Notes: generated by a model not told the origin, from the sequence alone. A stretch of DNA of 64,000 nucleotides from an uncultured Lachnospiraceae bacterium (GCA_910578345.1 CAJTRA010000002.1:248001-312000), one strand, 5' to 3'. Counted from the stretch's first letter, positions 25,154 through 34,492 are shown. Program-made: numbers and translations.

Positions 25154-27580
25154 CTAGAAAATCAACGTTTCCCACTCCGGCGCGATCCCATAATCGCTAC
25201 TGTACGCGCCGGGCACCGCCATATAAAGATCCGGTATCTTATCGCCCACCGGCTGTATTAATCCGTCAAATTTCCTCAACTGGCTTCCCCTGACATTCAC
25301 GGTATAGCGCTGCGCCTGCCGGATGCAGGCCTTAATCTCCGTTATGTCAGACGCCGTCTGGATCGCTTCTATCAACTCACGCCCCCTCTGATAAGGAACG
25401 ATCACTCCAAAAGAATGATCGTCTATGACTCTGTAAGCCTGTCCCGCGGTTTTATAAGCCTGATTCAGGAAATTCTTCTTTTCTTTCGGACAAAATCCTT
25501 CCGATAGCAGTTCAATCACGCTTTTGTCCAATCCCTCGATGGGAAAATTCATTTGACCCGCCGCACCGCCATAGACAATCTTATAGTATTCATCCATCCA
25601 GTCCGGCAGTAATAAGCCGCCTCTTTTCCCGCTGTCATTATATTGAGAAATAAGATACTCCGTCACCCTGCTGTTTTGCTGCAGTTGTTCCATATTACCG
25701 GTGTTCTCGCCCTCAAGCACGATCAGATACAAGACCCCGTATTCCATTTCCCCGTTTCTGTTACAGCGCCCCGCCGTCTGCGCCAGACTGTCCAACCCCG
25801 TCATGGAGCGGTACACACACTCGAAGGAAATATCTACACCCGCCTCAATTAAATTGGTGCTGACGACAACGATCTTTTCCTGCCGCCTCTCAAGTGTCTC
25901 CTTTATGGCGGCAATCCTGTCGCTTCTGTGCTCTGCACATAGATTCGTGGTTAGGTACTCAACATGGATATTTTGTTCCTTTAACAGATCATACAGCTTT
26001 CTCACCGCAGATTTCGTGTTGAGAACTACAAGAATTGAACGATACTCCTCTGTCCGTTCCACGATCTCATTTGCAAGACTTTCAAAAGTATACTTCTGAT
26101 CCGGCTTCGGCGTATTGATCTTTACCCGCTCGAATTTGCCAAACCAGGCGTTCACATTCTGGATCATATACTTCAGCGCACTGTAGCAAAGGGGACACTC
26201 CGCTTCAGCCAGCGCCGGCTGTGTTGCGGTACACAGAATAATATTTGTATGGCAGACCGCATTCAGGAAATTGATCATATAGTTAAATGTATGAATGCAC
26301 TTTACCGGCATCGACTGCACTTCATCAATGATCACCACCGAATTGACCAGACGGTGCATCCGCCGGATGGCCTCGCTCTTGTCTGAAAAAAGCGTGTTCA
26401 TAAACTGCACGAAGGTCGTACATATAAACGGCTCCTCCCAGTTGATCTCAAACCTCGAAAGTGCGCCGTTCCGGTAATCTTCATCCCCTGTTTCCTCGTC
26501 TCTGACCACGGACGAGTGGTGCTCCAGGATCCATCTGTCATTGCCGATCGCCTCCCGGAATACCTGGGCGTTCTGTTCCGTCACGGAGATATACGGTGAA
26601 ACGTAAATAATGCGTTCCGTCTCCGGATGCAGCCTGCCAAACTCCAACGCATAAGCAAGGCCGGTAAGCGTCTTCCCGCCGCCGGTGGGAAGCGGGAGAC
26701 AATAAATTCCCGCCGGATGCTTTGCAAACTGCCTGCACTCCTTCTGCAGAAAATTTCTCGCCTCAAAGATTGATTTCTCTTTATCGGTCAATTCGGGAGT
26801 AACAACGGTCTGCCGTTTTCTTTGCATATAGGCATCAAAGTTTACCCCGGCTTTCTCAAAGACCTCTTTGGCATCAAACACAGGCAGCTTTGATAACGTA
26901 TCGATATCATCCATAAAGTCTGAGGTTGCCTCCCAATCCGAATCGATCAATATGGATAAGATCAGTCGCTGCAGGCAGGATAATAGAAAAAGTCTACAGG
27001 TGGACAGCGCTTCTTTCCCGGCGCTGTTATTTCCGGCCTGCAGCACAAGTCTTAATTTCCCAAATACCCTCTTTATCTTTTCCCATACTTCATCAAATTC
27101 ACGGGCGGCATCCCTGAAAACTTCATCAACCCCATACGCATCCAAATACTCCCGTCTCGCATTGCTTACCGCTTCCTCATAGTCCTCAACCCATCCCACC
27201 TTACCGGACAACAGATCTGTCTGGCTGCTGTCAACACAATCAAACAGACCATGATGCGCCGCCACCGCATAGGCGATCATCTCGACCATAACTTTCATGT
27301 TGCCTGCACTGCTATGGTACTGATCGTAAATACACTTTGCTCCTGTTGACGCATGTGCTATACTCCCTCTTAATTTGCGTTTCGTATTCTCATCGGCATG
27401 GATATAGAATTCAAAGGTTTGTTTACACTTCCCTACGTCATGGATAAGGCCGCATAATGACATAAAGCGGGAAAGGCCACAGCGTTTCCCTTTCTCACTG
27501 CACAGAAAAACTGTCTTTTCCGTATGTTCCGCTACTGATTCCTCTCTGCTTCGTCCATCGTCCGAAATGTGTGCTGTCAA
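25154..27580 (-). CDS. cas3: CRISPR-associated nuclease-helicase Cas3
   Basis: About 808 residues with an HD nuclease domain (His-Asp at residues 47-48 in LIHDVGK; AHHGLFD further on) and a superfamily 2 helicase: Walker A PLPTGGGKT near 298-304, DEVQ in VIIDEVQSMP, TAT in CTATQPAL and motif VI QTAGRCNR. It unwinds and degrades target DNA after Cascade binding. I prefer the TTG at 27580 (AAAGGAG 8 bases upstream, protein starts MTAHISDDGRSREE); another TTG at 27649 would add 23 residues. All catalytic motifs are intact. It is the first gene of the cas operon. Confidence 0.96.
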   Translation of the reverse strand: MTAHISDDGRSREESVAEHTEKTVFLCSEKGKRCGLSRFMSLCGLIHDVGKCKQTFEFYIHADENTKRKLRGSIAHASTGAKCIYDQYHSSAGNMKVMVEMIAYAVAAHHGLFDCVDSSQTDLLSGKVGWVEDYEEAVSNARREYLDAYGVDEVFRDAAREFDEVWEKIKRVFGKLRLVLQAGNNSAGKEALSTCRLFLLSCLQRLILSILIDSDWEATSDFMDDIDTLSKLPVFDAKEVFEKAGVNFDAYMQRKRQTVVTPELTDKEKSIFEARNFLQKECRQFAKHPAGIYCLPLPTGGGKTLTGLAYALEFGRLHPETERIIYVSPYISVTEQNAQVFREAIGNDRWILEHHSSVVRDEETGDEDYRNGALSRFEINWEEPFICTTFVQFMNTLFSDKSEAIRRMHRLVNSVVIIDEVQSMPVKCIHTFNYMINFLNAVCHTNIILCTATQPALAEAECPLCYSALKYMIQNVNAWFGKFERVKINTPKPDQKYTFESLANEIVERTEEYRSILVVLNTKSAVRKLYDLLKEQNIHVEYLTTNLCAEHRSDRIAAIKETLERRQEKIVVVSTNLIEAGVDISFECVYRSMTGLDSLAQTAGRCNRNGEMEYGVLYLIVLEGENTGNMEQLQQNSRVTEYLISQYNDSGKRGGLLLPDWMDEYYKIVYGGAAGQMNFPIEGLDKSVIELLSEGFCPKEKKNFLNQAYKTAGQAYRVIDDHSFGVIVPYQRGRELIEAIQTASDITEIKACIRQAQRYTVNVRGSQLRKFDGLIQPVGDKIPDLYMAVPGAYSSDYGIAPEWETLIF

Positions 27581-27688
27581 CCCGATTACTCCTTTTTTCT
27601 CGACTAAATATTTCTCATAAAGTTTGTGCAAAAACCAAACTTTTTCCAATCGATTCTTCTCTTTAAAATCTTTAAAAAATTCTTAAAA

Positions 27689-28393
27689 TCAAAGACTCTG
27701 CAGAGCCCTTCCCACGACATATTTCACCTCCGGCAGATACATCCTGCCGAACATATTGAGGTGATTCAGGAGATGATAAAGATTATACACATCACGGCGC
27801 CGTTCATACCCCGGCTGCATGGGTGCAGCCGCCTTGTAAGCATCATAAAAGACCGGAGGAAATCCCCCGAAAAGTTCTGTCATTGCGATATCCGCCTCCG
27901 CATGGCCTACGGAAACCGCCGGATCGATCAGCCATGCCCTGCCGTCGTTACCCGTGATGACGTTTCCCGCCCACAGATCGCCGTGCAAAAGAGACGGCTT
28001 TTGCGGTTCCACAAGAATCTCGTCCAAATGGTCGAGAAGCCGGAGGATCTTTTTACGGTCCTCTCTTTCAAAATACCGGTCAGCATCCTGAAACTGCGGC
28101 GCAAGGCGGCAATCCCGGAAGAAACCGATCCAACTGTCCGGCAAATTCCTCCCAGTACCGATCGCTTCCGTCCGGGCAATGGCATGTAACCCGGCGGCTT
28201 CCGCAGTGAAGAAAGAGAGATTTTCCTTCGAATTGGATTTCATGAAAATGCACTTACCGTCTGTCAGCGTCAACCCATATGCTTCGTTACTGTCCCCACC
28301 GGAGAGCTGTCTTGTCTGTTCCATCTTCGTTTCCTCTCCGAAAAGTGAACTTACGGCGCTCTCCAATGAAGTAAAATACTGTAGTGTGTTCAT
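27689..28393 (-). CDS. Fructosamine kinase family protein with internal deletion
   Basis: A 234-residue kinase-like protein where the family is usually close to 290. The N-terminal part (GGDSNEAYGLTLTDGKCIFMKSN, nucleotide loop and Lys) and the catalytic part (LLHGDLWAGN, then LIDPAVSVGHAEADIAMTELFGGF) are normal. Between AIARTEAIGTG and LPDSWIGFFRDCRLAPQF about 55 residues seem missing: the hinge and following segment found in relatives. The frame is kept, so a shortened protein could be made but is probably inactive. Relatives phosphorylate protein-bound sugars for deglycation. It is just upstream of cas3 on the same strand. Confidence 0.75.
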   Translation of the reverse strand: MNTLQYFTSLESAVSSLFGEETKMEQTRQLSGGDSNEAYGLTLTDGKCIFMKSNSKENLSFFTAEAAGLHAIARTEAIGTGRNLPDSWIGFFRDCRLAPQFQDADRYFEREDRKKILRLLDHLDEILVEPQKPSLLHGDLWAGNVITGNDGRAWLIDPAVSVGHAEADIAMTELFGGFPPVFYDAYKAAAPMQPGYERRRDVYNLYHLLNHLNMFGRMYLPEVKYVVGRALQSL

Positions 28394-28424
28394 AGTATTC
28401 TCCCAGAAACTTTACGTACACAGA

Positions 28425-29171
28425 CTAAAGAAACAACTCGTTCTCTTTTCTTGTGGAACACGCTTTCTTCAATACCAGGCCGACGGCAGACACCATGGCA
28501 CCGTTCACCTTCCTTGCCTTTGCCGGACACCTTTTTACACAGCGCATACAGGAAATACATTTCTGGGCGTCCGCCTTGAAATCGGACGGCCCAATCGCCT
28601 GCACCGGACATTTGGTCGCGCACAAGCCGCATCTGATGCAGTTTTTGTCCGGTTTCGGCACGAGTCCCGCGCCGCCGGCCTTTCTATATGGCCGGTCGCC
28701 CGGAAGAAACGACACCACATCCGTTTTTCGCGCAATCTGCTCCGCAAATTCCTCCAACTGCTTCTCATCCGCCGGGTCCGGCCTGCCGGAAGCATACTGG
28801 GGCAGGATCGAATGCTCGGCTACGGCGGCAATCCCGGCAATGACCTGAAAGCCGCACTCCTTCGCCGCGTCTTCCATCTCCGCCAGCGTGTCTTCATAAG
28901 CGCGGTTTCCGTATACACAGACAAGGGTGCACCTGGCGCCGTTTCCTTTCAGCCGTTTCAGCCGCTCTATGGCGGCGGCGGGCGCTCTTCCCGCGAAGGA
29001 TGGCATGGCGATCAGGACCATATCCTCTTCCCCGATCACATACCCGGAAAAGTCATTCCCCGCATCGCACAGGTCAATCTTAACCATGTGATCGCTCCAA
29101 TGTCTGCCAATGATATCGGCAGTCCTCTCAGTGCCGCCCGTAGGACTGAACACAATTTCTACAACGTTCAT
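28425..29171 (-). CDS. Flavodoxin-ferredoxin fusion protein (EFR1 family)
   Basis: A 248-residue redox protein. The N-terminal flavodoxin-like domain starts MNVVEIVFSPTGGTERTAD with the FMN phosphate loop SPTGGT. The C-terminal part has two 4Fe-4S motifs, CIRCGLCATKCP and CISCMRCVKRCP. It carries electrons between low-potential donors and unknown enzymes in anaerobes. Its ATG overlaps the last codon of the pseudogene upstream (ATGA), and it lies 31 bases before the fructosamine kinase gene. Confidence 0.9.
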   Translation of the reverse strand: MNVVEIVFSPTGGTERTADIIGRHWSDHMVKIDLCDAGNDFSGYVIGEEDMVLIAMPSFAGRAPAAAIERLKRLKGNGARCTLVCVYGNRAYEDTLAEMEDAAKECGFQVIAGIAAVAEHSILPQYASGRPDPADEKQLEEFAEQIARKTDVVSFLPGDRPYRKAGGAGLVPKPDKNCIRCGLCATKCPVQAIGPSDFKADAQKCISCMRCVKRCPAKARKVNGAMVSAVGLVLKKACSTRKENELFL

Positions 29172-30267
29172 AAAACTCTCTCCTCCTGTATCAATACCTT
29201 CTTGCCGCAGAAAGCAAATCCATACTTCCGGATTCGTTCCTCCACGATCCCCTTGGCGGCTAAAGATGCCTGATAATCACGCTCCTTGATCTGCAGCAGT
29301 GCGTTTTGCACCGTTTCAGCCAGATCCTTCTCGTCCGTGTCCTGCACCTTGAACTCCATAATGACGGCGTCCCATACACTGTCCCAATACATTTTGAACC
29401 CGGCATCCTTTTCCAGTATCCCAGACAGACTCCTCGGCTCCACCATCACATCGTATCTGCCGAAACCGCTTTCTCTGTTGGATGTGATCACATACCTGTC
29501 CGCCAGTTCCACCATCAGCCCCAGCACAAACCCATGATAGAATCGTTACGGCTCCCCCTGTGGGCTTTTGCCTGTATCAAAATAGCTGAACATCTCCGTC
29601 GTCACCCGGTTCATATAGACATTCATCGCCTTAACATCATCAAGCAGGAGCGCTTTGATGAAATCGTTATAATCATCATTCCATGCAAACCAGTCCTGGA
29701 CCATATTAGAAAACATGATATGAACCTCTTTGTTGGTCAGCGTCAGGTCATAATACATACGCCCCAATCTCTCCTCGAACGCAGTGCCGGCAACTTTCAG
29801 ATAACCACTGGCAAGTAAAAGACTCCAGACCGCATTCTTCTTTATAAAAAGCTGATCGTAGACGATCTGCTCATCTATTTTCAGATGAAGCGCCCCGCCC
29901 TCCAACAATTCTTCAAAAGCCTGCTTGACTCTCGGCTTGCCCTCCCTGATCAGCTTTTCCCCGCAAAACTTAAGAAGATCACCGGATAAGTTCCCTGCAG
30001 CTTTCTGTACTTTTCATTTTCCCAGATCTTCAGTTCCCTGAACAGATCCCCTCTGTCCTTATAATTTACGGAAAAGAACTTCTCCAGCATACTCATATTC
30101 AGGGTCCTTCCAAACCTTCTTGGTCTGGTGAGCAGCGTCACACCGTCCCCGCTCTCCCACCACTGGCGTATCAGATCGGTCTTATCGATATAGAAATACC
30201 CTTCGCGTCTGATCGTCTCAAAATCCTGATTGCCGATACCAATCGTCCTTGCCATCCTGATACCCAT
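29168..30267 (-). pseudogene. Broken AAA-ATPase / PD-(D/E)XK nuclease-like gene
   Basis: Three pieces in order match one AAA-ATPase_like plus PDDEXK_9 protein. Piece 1 (30267-29950) has the N-terminal TIGIGNQDFETIRREGYFYIDKT and RPRRFGRTL, where the Walker A Lys is Arg. It ends after about 105 residues and the frame shifts at a junction where roughly the middle third of the protein is missing. Piece 2 (about 29940-29546) continues KPRVKQAFEELLEGGALHL to KSPQGEP, then an in-frame TAA sits where relatives have a Glu codon (one base change). Piece 3 (29545-29168) reads RFYHGFVLGLMVELADRY with the nuclease motif AVIMEFKV. The gene is non-functional. Confidence 0.85.
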
Positions 30268-30437
30268 ATCTCTCTTATGCGTGCGGATCCTATCCCCGCG
30301 TATAGATGCTCTGTTTCTCCTGCTCTTCCTGTCATAGCAACCGATATCTTCTTACATTCTGTTTACGTTCTGTTTCTTTTCAGTATATCCGCTTCTTCCG
30401 CTAAAGTCAAAACCGTAACAGAATCATCTATCTTCCG

Positions 30438-30511
30438 CCGTAACAGTTCAGCCTTCGGCTGCCCTGTTACGGAATCTGCCCATTCCAAGTCGCCTTCGGC
30501 GAAGGGCAGAT
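30438..30511. repeat. Two adjacent intergenic hairpins with GCC-TTC-GGC cores
   Basis: Hairpin 1: CCGTAACAG (30438-30446) with CTGTTACGG (30464-30472). Hairpin 2: ATCTGCCC (30474-30481) with GGGCAGAT (30504-30511). Each has an inner AGCC/GGCT or CGCC/GGCG stem closed by TTC. A further CCGTAACAG occurs at 30413-30421. They lie between the MATE gene and the broken ATPase gene, in a 309-base interval with no gene, and may act as transcription stops or be members of a REP-like repeat. Confidence 0.5.
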
Positions 30512-30576
30512 TTCCCTGGCTCAATTTACGTGTTTTCACGGACTTTACAGTAAATGCAATGTCCTGAGCTGAACTG

Positions 30577-32004
30577 CTATCTTCCGCCCTTCTGTCTGAT
30601 TCCGTGCCGCTCCCGGAATGCCCCGATCGTCTTCATCGCCTCCTCCGAAACCGGCTTCACCCACTTGCCGGAATACATATGGCACTGCATGATGATATAC
30701 CGCACCGGTTCATCCACATAGCAGAGCGCAAATACCAATAGAAACGGCGCATGAAACGCATAGTTGGCCAGATACACACACGGAAGCACCATCAGATACA
30801 TGAAAGTGATCTCCATGATCGATCCAAAAGCTGCATCGCCCGCCGCCCGGTAAGTATCATTCTGGGTCCAATTGCCCATTCGGATCAACGCCGCCACACT
30901 GTAGATCATCAGCATTCCTGTACCGATCCGATAAGATTCCCCGCTAAGTCCCATGGCATGAAGAAGCGGATTATGAACCGCAATAATGCACAGGCAGGCA
31001 GTCCCGATCAGGGCGCTGCACAGATACACCAGCCGCTTTGCCCGCCGAAACGCCACTTCATGATTGCCGGCTCCTACTTCCTTACCCACAAGCACTGTGG
31101 CCGCATTGGAGAAACCGCTGAAGAACGCGATCACCAGTCCTTCCAGCGTCCGGAATACCGCCACCGCGGCGATGGCTTTCTCACTCTGGTGTCCCAGAAC
31201 GATATTGATCATCATATTGCCAATGCCGATCAGAACTTCGTTGCATAAGATCGGAAAACATTTCTGCAGATATTGACTCACGAACGCTTTGTTCCACCGA
31301 AAATGCCTGGAAAATTCCAGCACATAGGGGATCTTATTCTTCACGATGAAGAACAGGAGAATGCCCAGGTTCACCAAGCCCGCCAGTACAGTACCCAGAG
31401 CCGCCCCACGCACTCCCATCTTCGGCAGTCCGCATTTACCGAAGATCAGAAGATAGTTAAAAAAGCAGTTGGCAAACACCGATGCGATCCCGCCATAGAG
31501 AGGGATCTTCACCTGCTCGATGGAGCGCAGAAGGGCGCTCACTGCCATCGCCAAAACTTGAAGGATATATGCAAAACCCACAATTCTCAAATAGGAAATG
31601 CCAATCCGTTGGATCTCTGGCTTATCCGTATAGACATTCATGACAAACTCCGGCACCCCCAATGCCAGAAAACTAAACAAAACTCCTACAACCATCATAA
31701 ATGACAGCGTCAGTCCGAAGGAACGGGTAATCCCATCGTCGTTCTTTGCACCCCAATACTGCGCAAAGAACAGCATACCGCCGCCCACAAAGCCCCAGTA
31801 GCCCGCAAACATCAGGCTGGAAAACTGGGCGCACAGACCCACTGCGCCCACGGTCTGCTCTCCCAGGAACGCTAACATCATCGTATCTACCATACTGCCC
31901 GTGGTAGTCAGCAAGTTCTGTAATGCCACCGGCACCGCTATGATTGCAATATGCCGGATAAAATAGTGCCAGTCAAATTTCTCTCTGTTATTCTGTCTGC
32001 TCAT
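30577..32004 (-). CDS. MATE family efflux transporter
   Basis: A 475-residue membrane protein with 12 predicted helices in two repeated halves. The first helix region reads IAIIAVPVALQNLLTTTGSMVDTMMLAFLGEQTVGAVGL, the MATE opening, and the second half repeats it as FPILCNEVLIGIGNMMINIVLGH. MATE proteins export cationic drugs or metabolites by sodium or proton exchange. It is the last gene of a probable operon with the acetyltransferase (35 bases upstream), NUDIX and zinc-ribbon genes. Confidence 0.92.
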   Translation of the reverse strand: MSRQNNREKFDWHYFIRHIAIIAVPVALQNLLTTTGSMVDTMMLAFLGEQTVGAVGLCAQFSSLMFAGYWGFVGGGMLFFAQYWGAKNDDGITRSFGLTLSFMMVVGVLFSFLALGVPEFVMNVYTDKPEIQRIGISYLRIVGFAYILQVLAMAVSALLRSIEQVKIPLYGGIASVFANCFFNYLLIFGKCGLPKMGVRGAALGTVLAGLVNLGILLFFIVKNKIPYVLEFSRHFRWNKAFVSQYLQKCFPILCNEVLIGIGNMMINIVLGHQSEKAIAAVAVFRTLEGLVIAFFSGFSNAATVLVGKEVGAGNHEVAFRRAKRLVYLCSALIGTACLCIIAVHNPLLHAMGLSGESYRIGTGMLMIYSVAALIRMGNWTQNDTYRAAGDAAFGSIMEITFMYLMVLPCVYLANYAFHAPFLLVFALCYVDEPVRYIIMQCHMYSGKWVKPVSEEAMKTIGAFRERHGIRQKGGR

Positions 32005-32039
32005 CTTCCTTTCTCCATCCTTCTCTTTCGCATACCGTC

Positions 32040-32474
32040 TTATATCTTTTTTGTATAACAGATGATCCTGTTAGCCTCCGTAAAGTGCATCGCCTGATGG
32101 AACCGGGCGCTAATCGTATTATGCAGTTCACAGTCACTTGCAAATTCTTCGCATCCTTGCATCTTCGCCCATTTTTCACATTCCGTCAGCAATTCCTCTG
32201 CATATCCCTGATGCCGGAATTCTTCTTTCACAAAAATACCTTCTAAATATCCGACAGGGCTGCTCTGTGTTCCTTCCACATAATCATACCTTAACTGGCA
32301 CTGTGCAAATCCAACTGGAATCTCTTCTTTATATTTTAAAAAGATCCTCACATCTTCCCTTGCCACAAACTCTGTAAATTCTTCCATCAATCCCGTAGCC
32401 GTATGACCGGGCCACAGCAGAACCGCAAGATTCACTGCTGCCGCTAAATCGTCCCTTTCGACTGCTTTTATCAT
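32040..32474 (-). CDS. GNAT acetyltransferase, AAC(6')-type aminoglycoside N-acetyltransferase
   Basis: A 144-residue GNAT protein. LLWPGH near the N-terminus, RYDYVEGTQSSPVGYLEGIF in the core, RHQGYAEEL (acetyl-CoA loop) and GCEEFASDC...NTISARFHQAMHFTEANRIICY near the end match, from memory, the chromosomal AAC(6')-Iy/-Iaa group of aminoglycoside 6'-N-acetyltransferases piece by piece. It starts 12 bases after the NUDIX stop. Neighbour context (MATE exporter) fits drug protection, but activity on aminoglycosides is inferred. Confidence 0.78.
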   Translation of the reverse strand: MIKAVERDDLAAAVNLAVLLWPGHTATGLMEEFTEFVAREDVRIFLKYKEEIPVGFAQCQLRYDYVEGTQSSPVGYLEGIFVKEEFRHQGYAEELLTECEKWAKMQGCEEFASDCELHNTISARFHQAMHFTEANRIICYTKKI

Positions 32475-32486
32475 GATCGTTCCCCT

Positions 32487-33056
32487 TTACGTTCCTTGTT
32501 CATACAGCTCATTGATATATTTTTGCATTCTTTCCGTCACAAGCTCCTCTTCCTTCATGGAAAGAAGCTCCTGTCTGGTCACCCACTTGTACGCTGTCGT
32601 CTCCCCATCCTGTAGGGAAATCTCATTCTTATTCCCATCCGTAATACAAAGAAACTCTACATAGACAGCATGCGTCCCGGCATCTATTTCCTCTCCTAAT
32701 TCTATAAGATCGTCAGATTGAATTCCTGTTTCTTCTCTTAACTCTCTGACTGCGCATTGGAGCGGTGTTTCTCCCGCAAGCGCAGAACCTCCTGCAGACG
32801 CTTCCCACATTCCGCCATAGGGTTTCCGAACATCTCTTTCCATCAATAAATAGGTATCATCTGTATGTTTCACCAAAATATCACACACCAAATGAAAGAC
32901 CCCAGGCGGAATCGGCTCACCTCGCATCAGCTTTTTCCCTTCTATCTTTGCAAAAGAGGCATCGTAGGCATCCCATACTTCTATCTCCTTATCATATTCT
33001 TTTGCCGCCGGCCTTTGTTGATCCTTTTCCGATACCTTATCGATCTTCCCTTCCAT
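32487..33056 (-). CDS. NUDIX hydrolase
   Basis: A 189-residue protein beginning MEGKIDKVSEKDQQ at the ATG 33056 after AGGGGAAAG; a longer reading from 33104 has no ribosome site. The Nudix box is complete: GGSALAGETPLQCAVRELREETGI, with the metal-binding REL-REE. EVWDAYDASF and GVFHLVCDILVKH before it resemble the group related to isopentenyl-diphosphate isomerase and nucleotide-sugar hydrolases. Substrate unknown. It is in tandem with the acetyltransferase gene. Confidence 0.88.
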   Translation of the reverse strand: MEGKIDKVSEKDQQRPAAKEYDKEIEVWDAYDASFAKIEGKKLMRGEPIPPGVFHLVCDILVKHTDDTYLLMERDVRKPYGGMWEASAGGSALAGETPLQCAVRELREETGIQSDDLIELGEEIDAGTHAVYVEFLCITDGNKNEISLQDGETTAYKWVTRQELLSMKEEELVTERMQKYINELYEQGT

Positions 33057-33109
33057 CTTCTTTCCCCTGCATATCCTTTCCAATATCTGACAATATCTGC
33101 CCACAGGAT

Positions 33110-33502
33110 TCAGCTTTTTCCGATAAACTCATTGCCGCACTTCCTGCATCGGATCTCAATCTTTCCTTTTCCTCTCGGTATCCGCAATTTCTGGCCGCAG
33201 TTCGGACATTTGAAGATCTTATATTCCCTGCGCTCGCCAAATTCCCGTTTCTTGTTCTGAAACCAGCGCCTGGCTTTCCATTCTCTGGCAAGATACCATT
33301 GATTCTCCGCGGAACGTTTCGCAATATTACGGGAAAACATGCGGAAATACACATATCCCAGCAAGCCTAATGCCAGCAGGTCAAAAAGGTTCCCACCCAC
33401 AAAAGAAAGAAAGAACCCAATAAGCGCGCATACCATCAGTACCTGATTCAGGCGGTCGCTTCCATAACGTCCCCACATAAAACGCTGCAGTTTTTCTCTC
33501 AT
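33110..33502 (-). CDS. Small membrane protein with C-terminal zinc ribbon
   Basis: A 130-residue protein. Two helices occupy about residues 20-56 (VLMVCALIGFFLSFVGG and LLALGLLGYVYFRMF). After a basic helix, the C-terminal domain holds CPNC...CRKC, a zinc ribbon facing the cytoplasm. Such proteins are common single genes in Lachnospiraceae; no function is established. It is 53 bases before the NUDIX gene in the same direction. Confidence 0.8.
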   Translation of the reverse strand: MREKLQRFMWGRYGSDRLNQVLMVCALIGFFLSFVGGNLFDLLALGLLGYVYFRMFSRNIAKRSAENQWYLAREWKARRWFQNKKREFGERREYKIFKCPNCGQKLRIPRGKGKIEIRCRKCGNEFIGKS

Positions 33503-33574
33503 CTTGATCCCACGCCTTTCTTGAGAAAAACGACCGGCGGGAAACTTCCTGCCAGCCGTTCTGCTTCCTGTATT

Positions 33575-34453
33575 TTATTCACATCCGGCTTTTTCTCTTC
33601 TCGCCAGCTCCAGGCATCCCATGATACCCTGATCGTCGTGCAGACTTGCCGGTACGATATAGTGTTCCATATCTGCCAGCTCTTCTGTCTGAATATACCC
33701 GCCCAGCATCTGCATTACCTTCTCCCGGATCAACGGGAAAAGCTGCTCCTGGTGCATAACACCGCCGCCCAGAATGATCATCTCCGGTGACAGTGTCAGG
33801 ATATAACCTACAAGCGCCTGTGCGATATAGTCTGCCTCCAGATCCCAGACTTCCGCCCGATCCTTTAACTCTACTGCCTTTTGCCCCCATCTGGCCTCGA
33901 TAGCCGGACCTGCCGCCAGACCTTCCAGACAGGTCTTGTGATAAGGACATTTCCCTTCGTAAGTATCATCTTCTCTCTTACGAATCAATACATGGCCTGT
34001 TTCCGGATGAAGCATGCCATGCAGAAGTTTCCCATCTATATAGATCCCGCCGCCTACGCCTGTTCCGATGGTCAGATAGATCACACACTTCTTGCCTTTG
34101 GCCTGTCCGAAGGTTACTTCTCCAAGAACCGAACCATTGACATCCGTGTCAAATCCGACAGGACATCCCAGCGCATTCTGTAAGGCGCCCACAATATCAT
34201 AGCCTCTCCATGCCAGCTTCGGTGTTGTTGTGATATGCCCATAGTCAGGCGATTCCCGATCTAATTCGACAGGTCCAAAACACGCGACTCCTAAAGCCTC
34301 CACATTCTTTTCCCTGAAATAGTCGATCAGCTTCGGCATTGTGATCTCCGGCGTCTCTGTGGGGATCGATACCTGCTCAAAGATCTCCCCCATTTCATTT
34401 CCTACGGCGCATACCATCTTGGTTCCGCCTGCTTCCAGTGCTCCCAGTCTCAT
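33575..34453 (-). CDS. ROK family sugar kinase (probable fructokinase)
   Basis: A 292-residue kinase. LGALEAGGTKMVCAVG is the N-terminal phosphate loop; DTDVNGSVLGE and TIGTGVGGGI complete the ROK signature. The zinc site of ROK fructokinases is visible as H in HPETGHVLIR with CPYHKTCLEG (Cys, His, Cys). By family it phosphorylates fructose or a related hexose with ATP. It lies 39 bases after the sugar isomerase-like gene, which suggests a small sugar-use unit. Confidence 0.88.
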   Translation of the reverse strand: MRLGALEAGGTKMVCAVGNEMGEIFEQVSIPTETPEITMPKLIDYFREKNVEALGVACFGPVELDRESPDYGHITTTPKLAWRGYDIVGALQNALGCPVGFDTDVNGSVLGEVTFGQAKGKKCVIYLTIGTGVGGGIYIDGKLLHGMLHPETGHVLIRKREDDTYEGKCPYHKTCLEGLAAGPAIEARWGQKAVELKDRAEVWDLEADYIAQALVGYILTLSPEMIILGGGVMHQEQLFPLIREKVMQMLGGYIQTEELADMEHYIVPASLHDDQGIMGCLELARREKAGCE

Positions 34454-34492
34454 AATCTCCCTCTTTCTGCGCTTTCCGATGCGCTTTTTATT

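Noticed and set aside
27581..27688. Promoter of the cas operon
   Set aside because: The interval is AT-rich with several weak -10-like sequences, none with a good -35 at the right distance.
28179..29273. A 364-codon plus-strand frame opposite the fructosamine kinase and ferredoxin genes
   Set aside because: It is antisense to two clear genes with family motifs, has no ribosome site and its own sequence has no family features.
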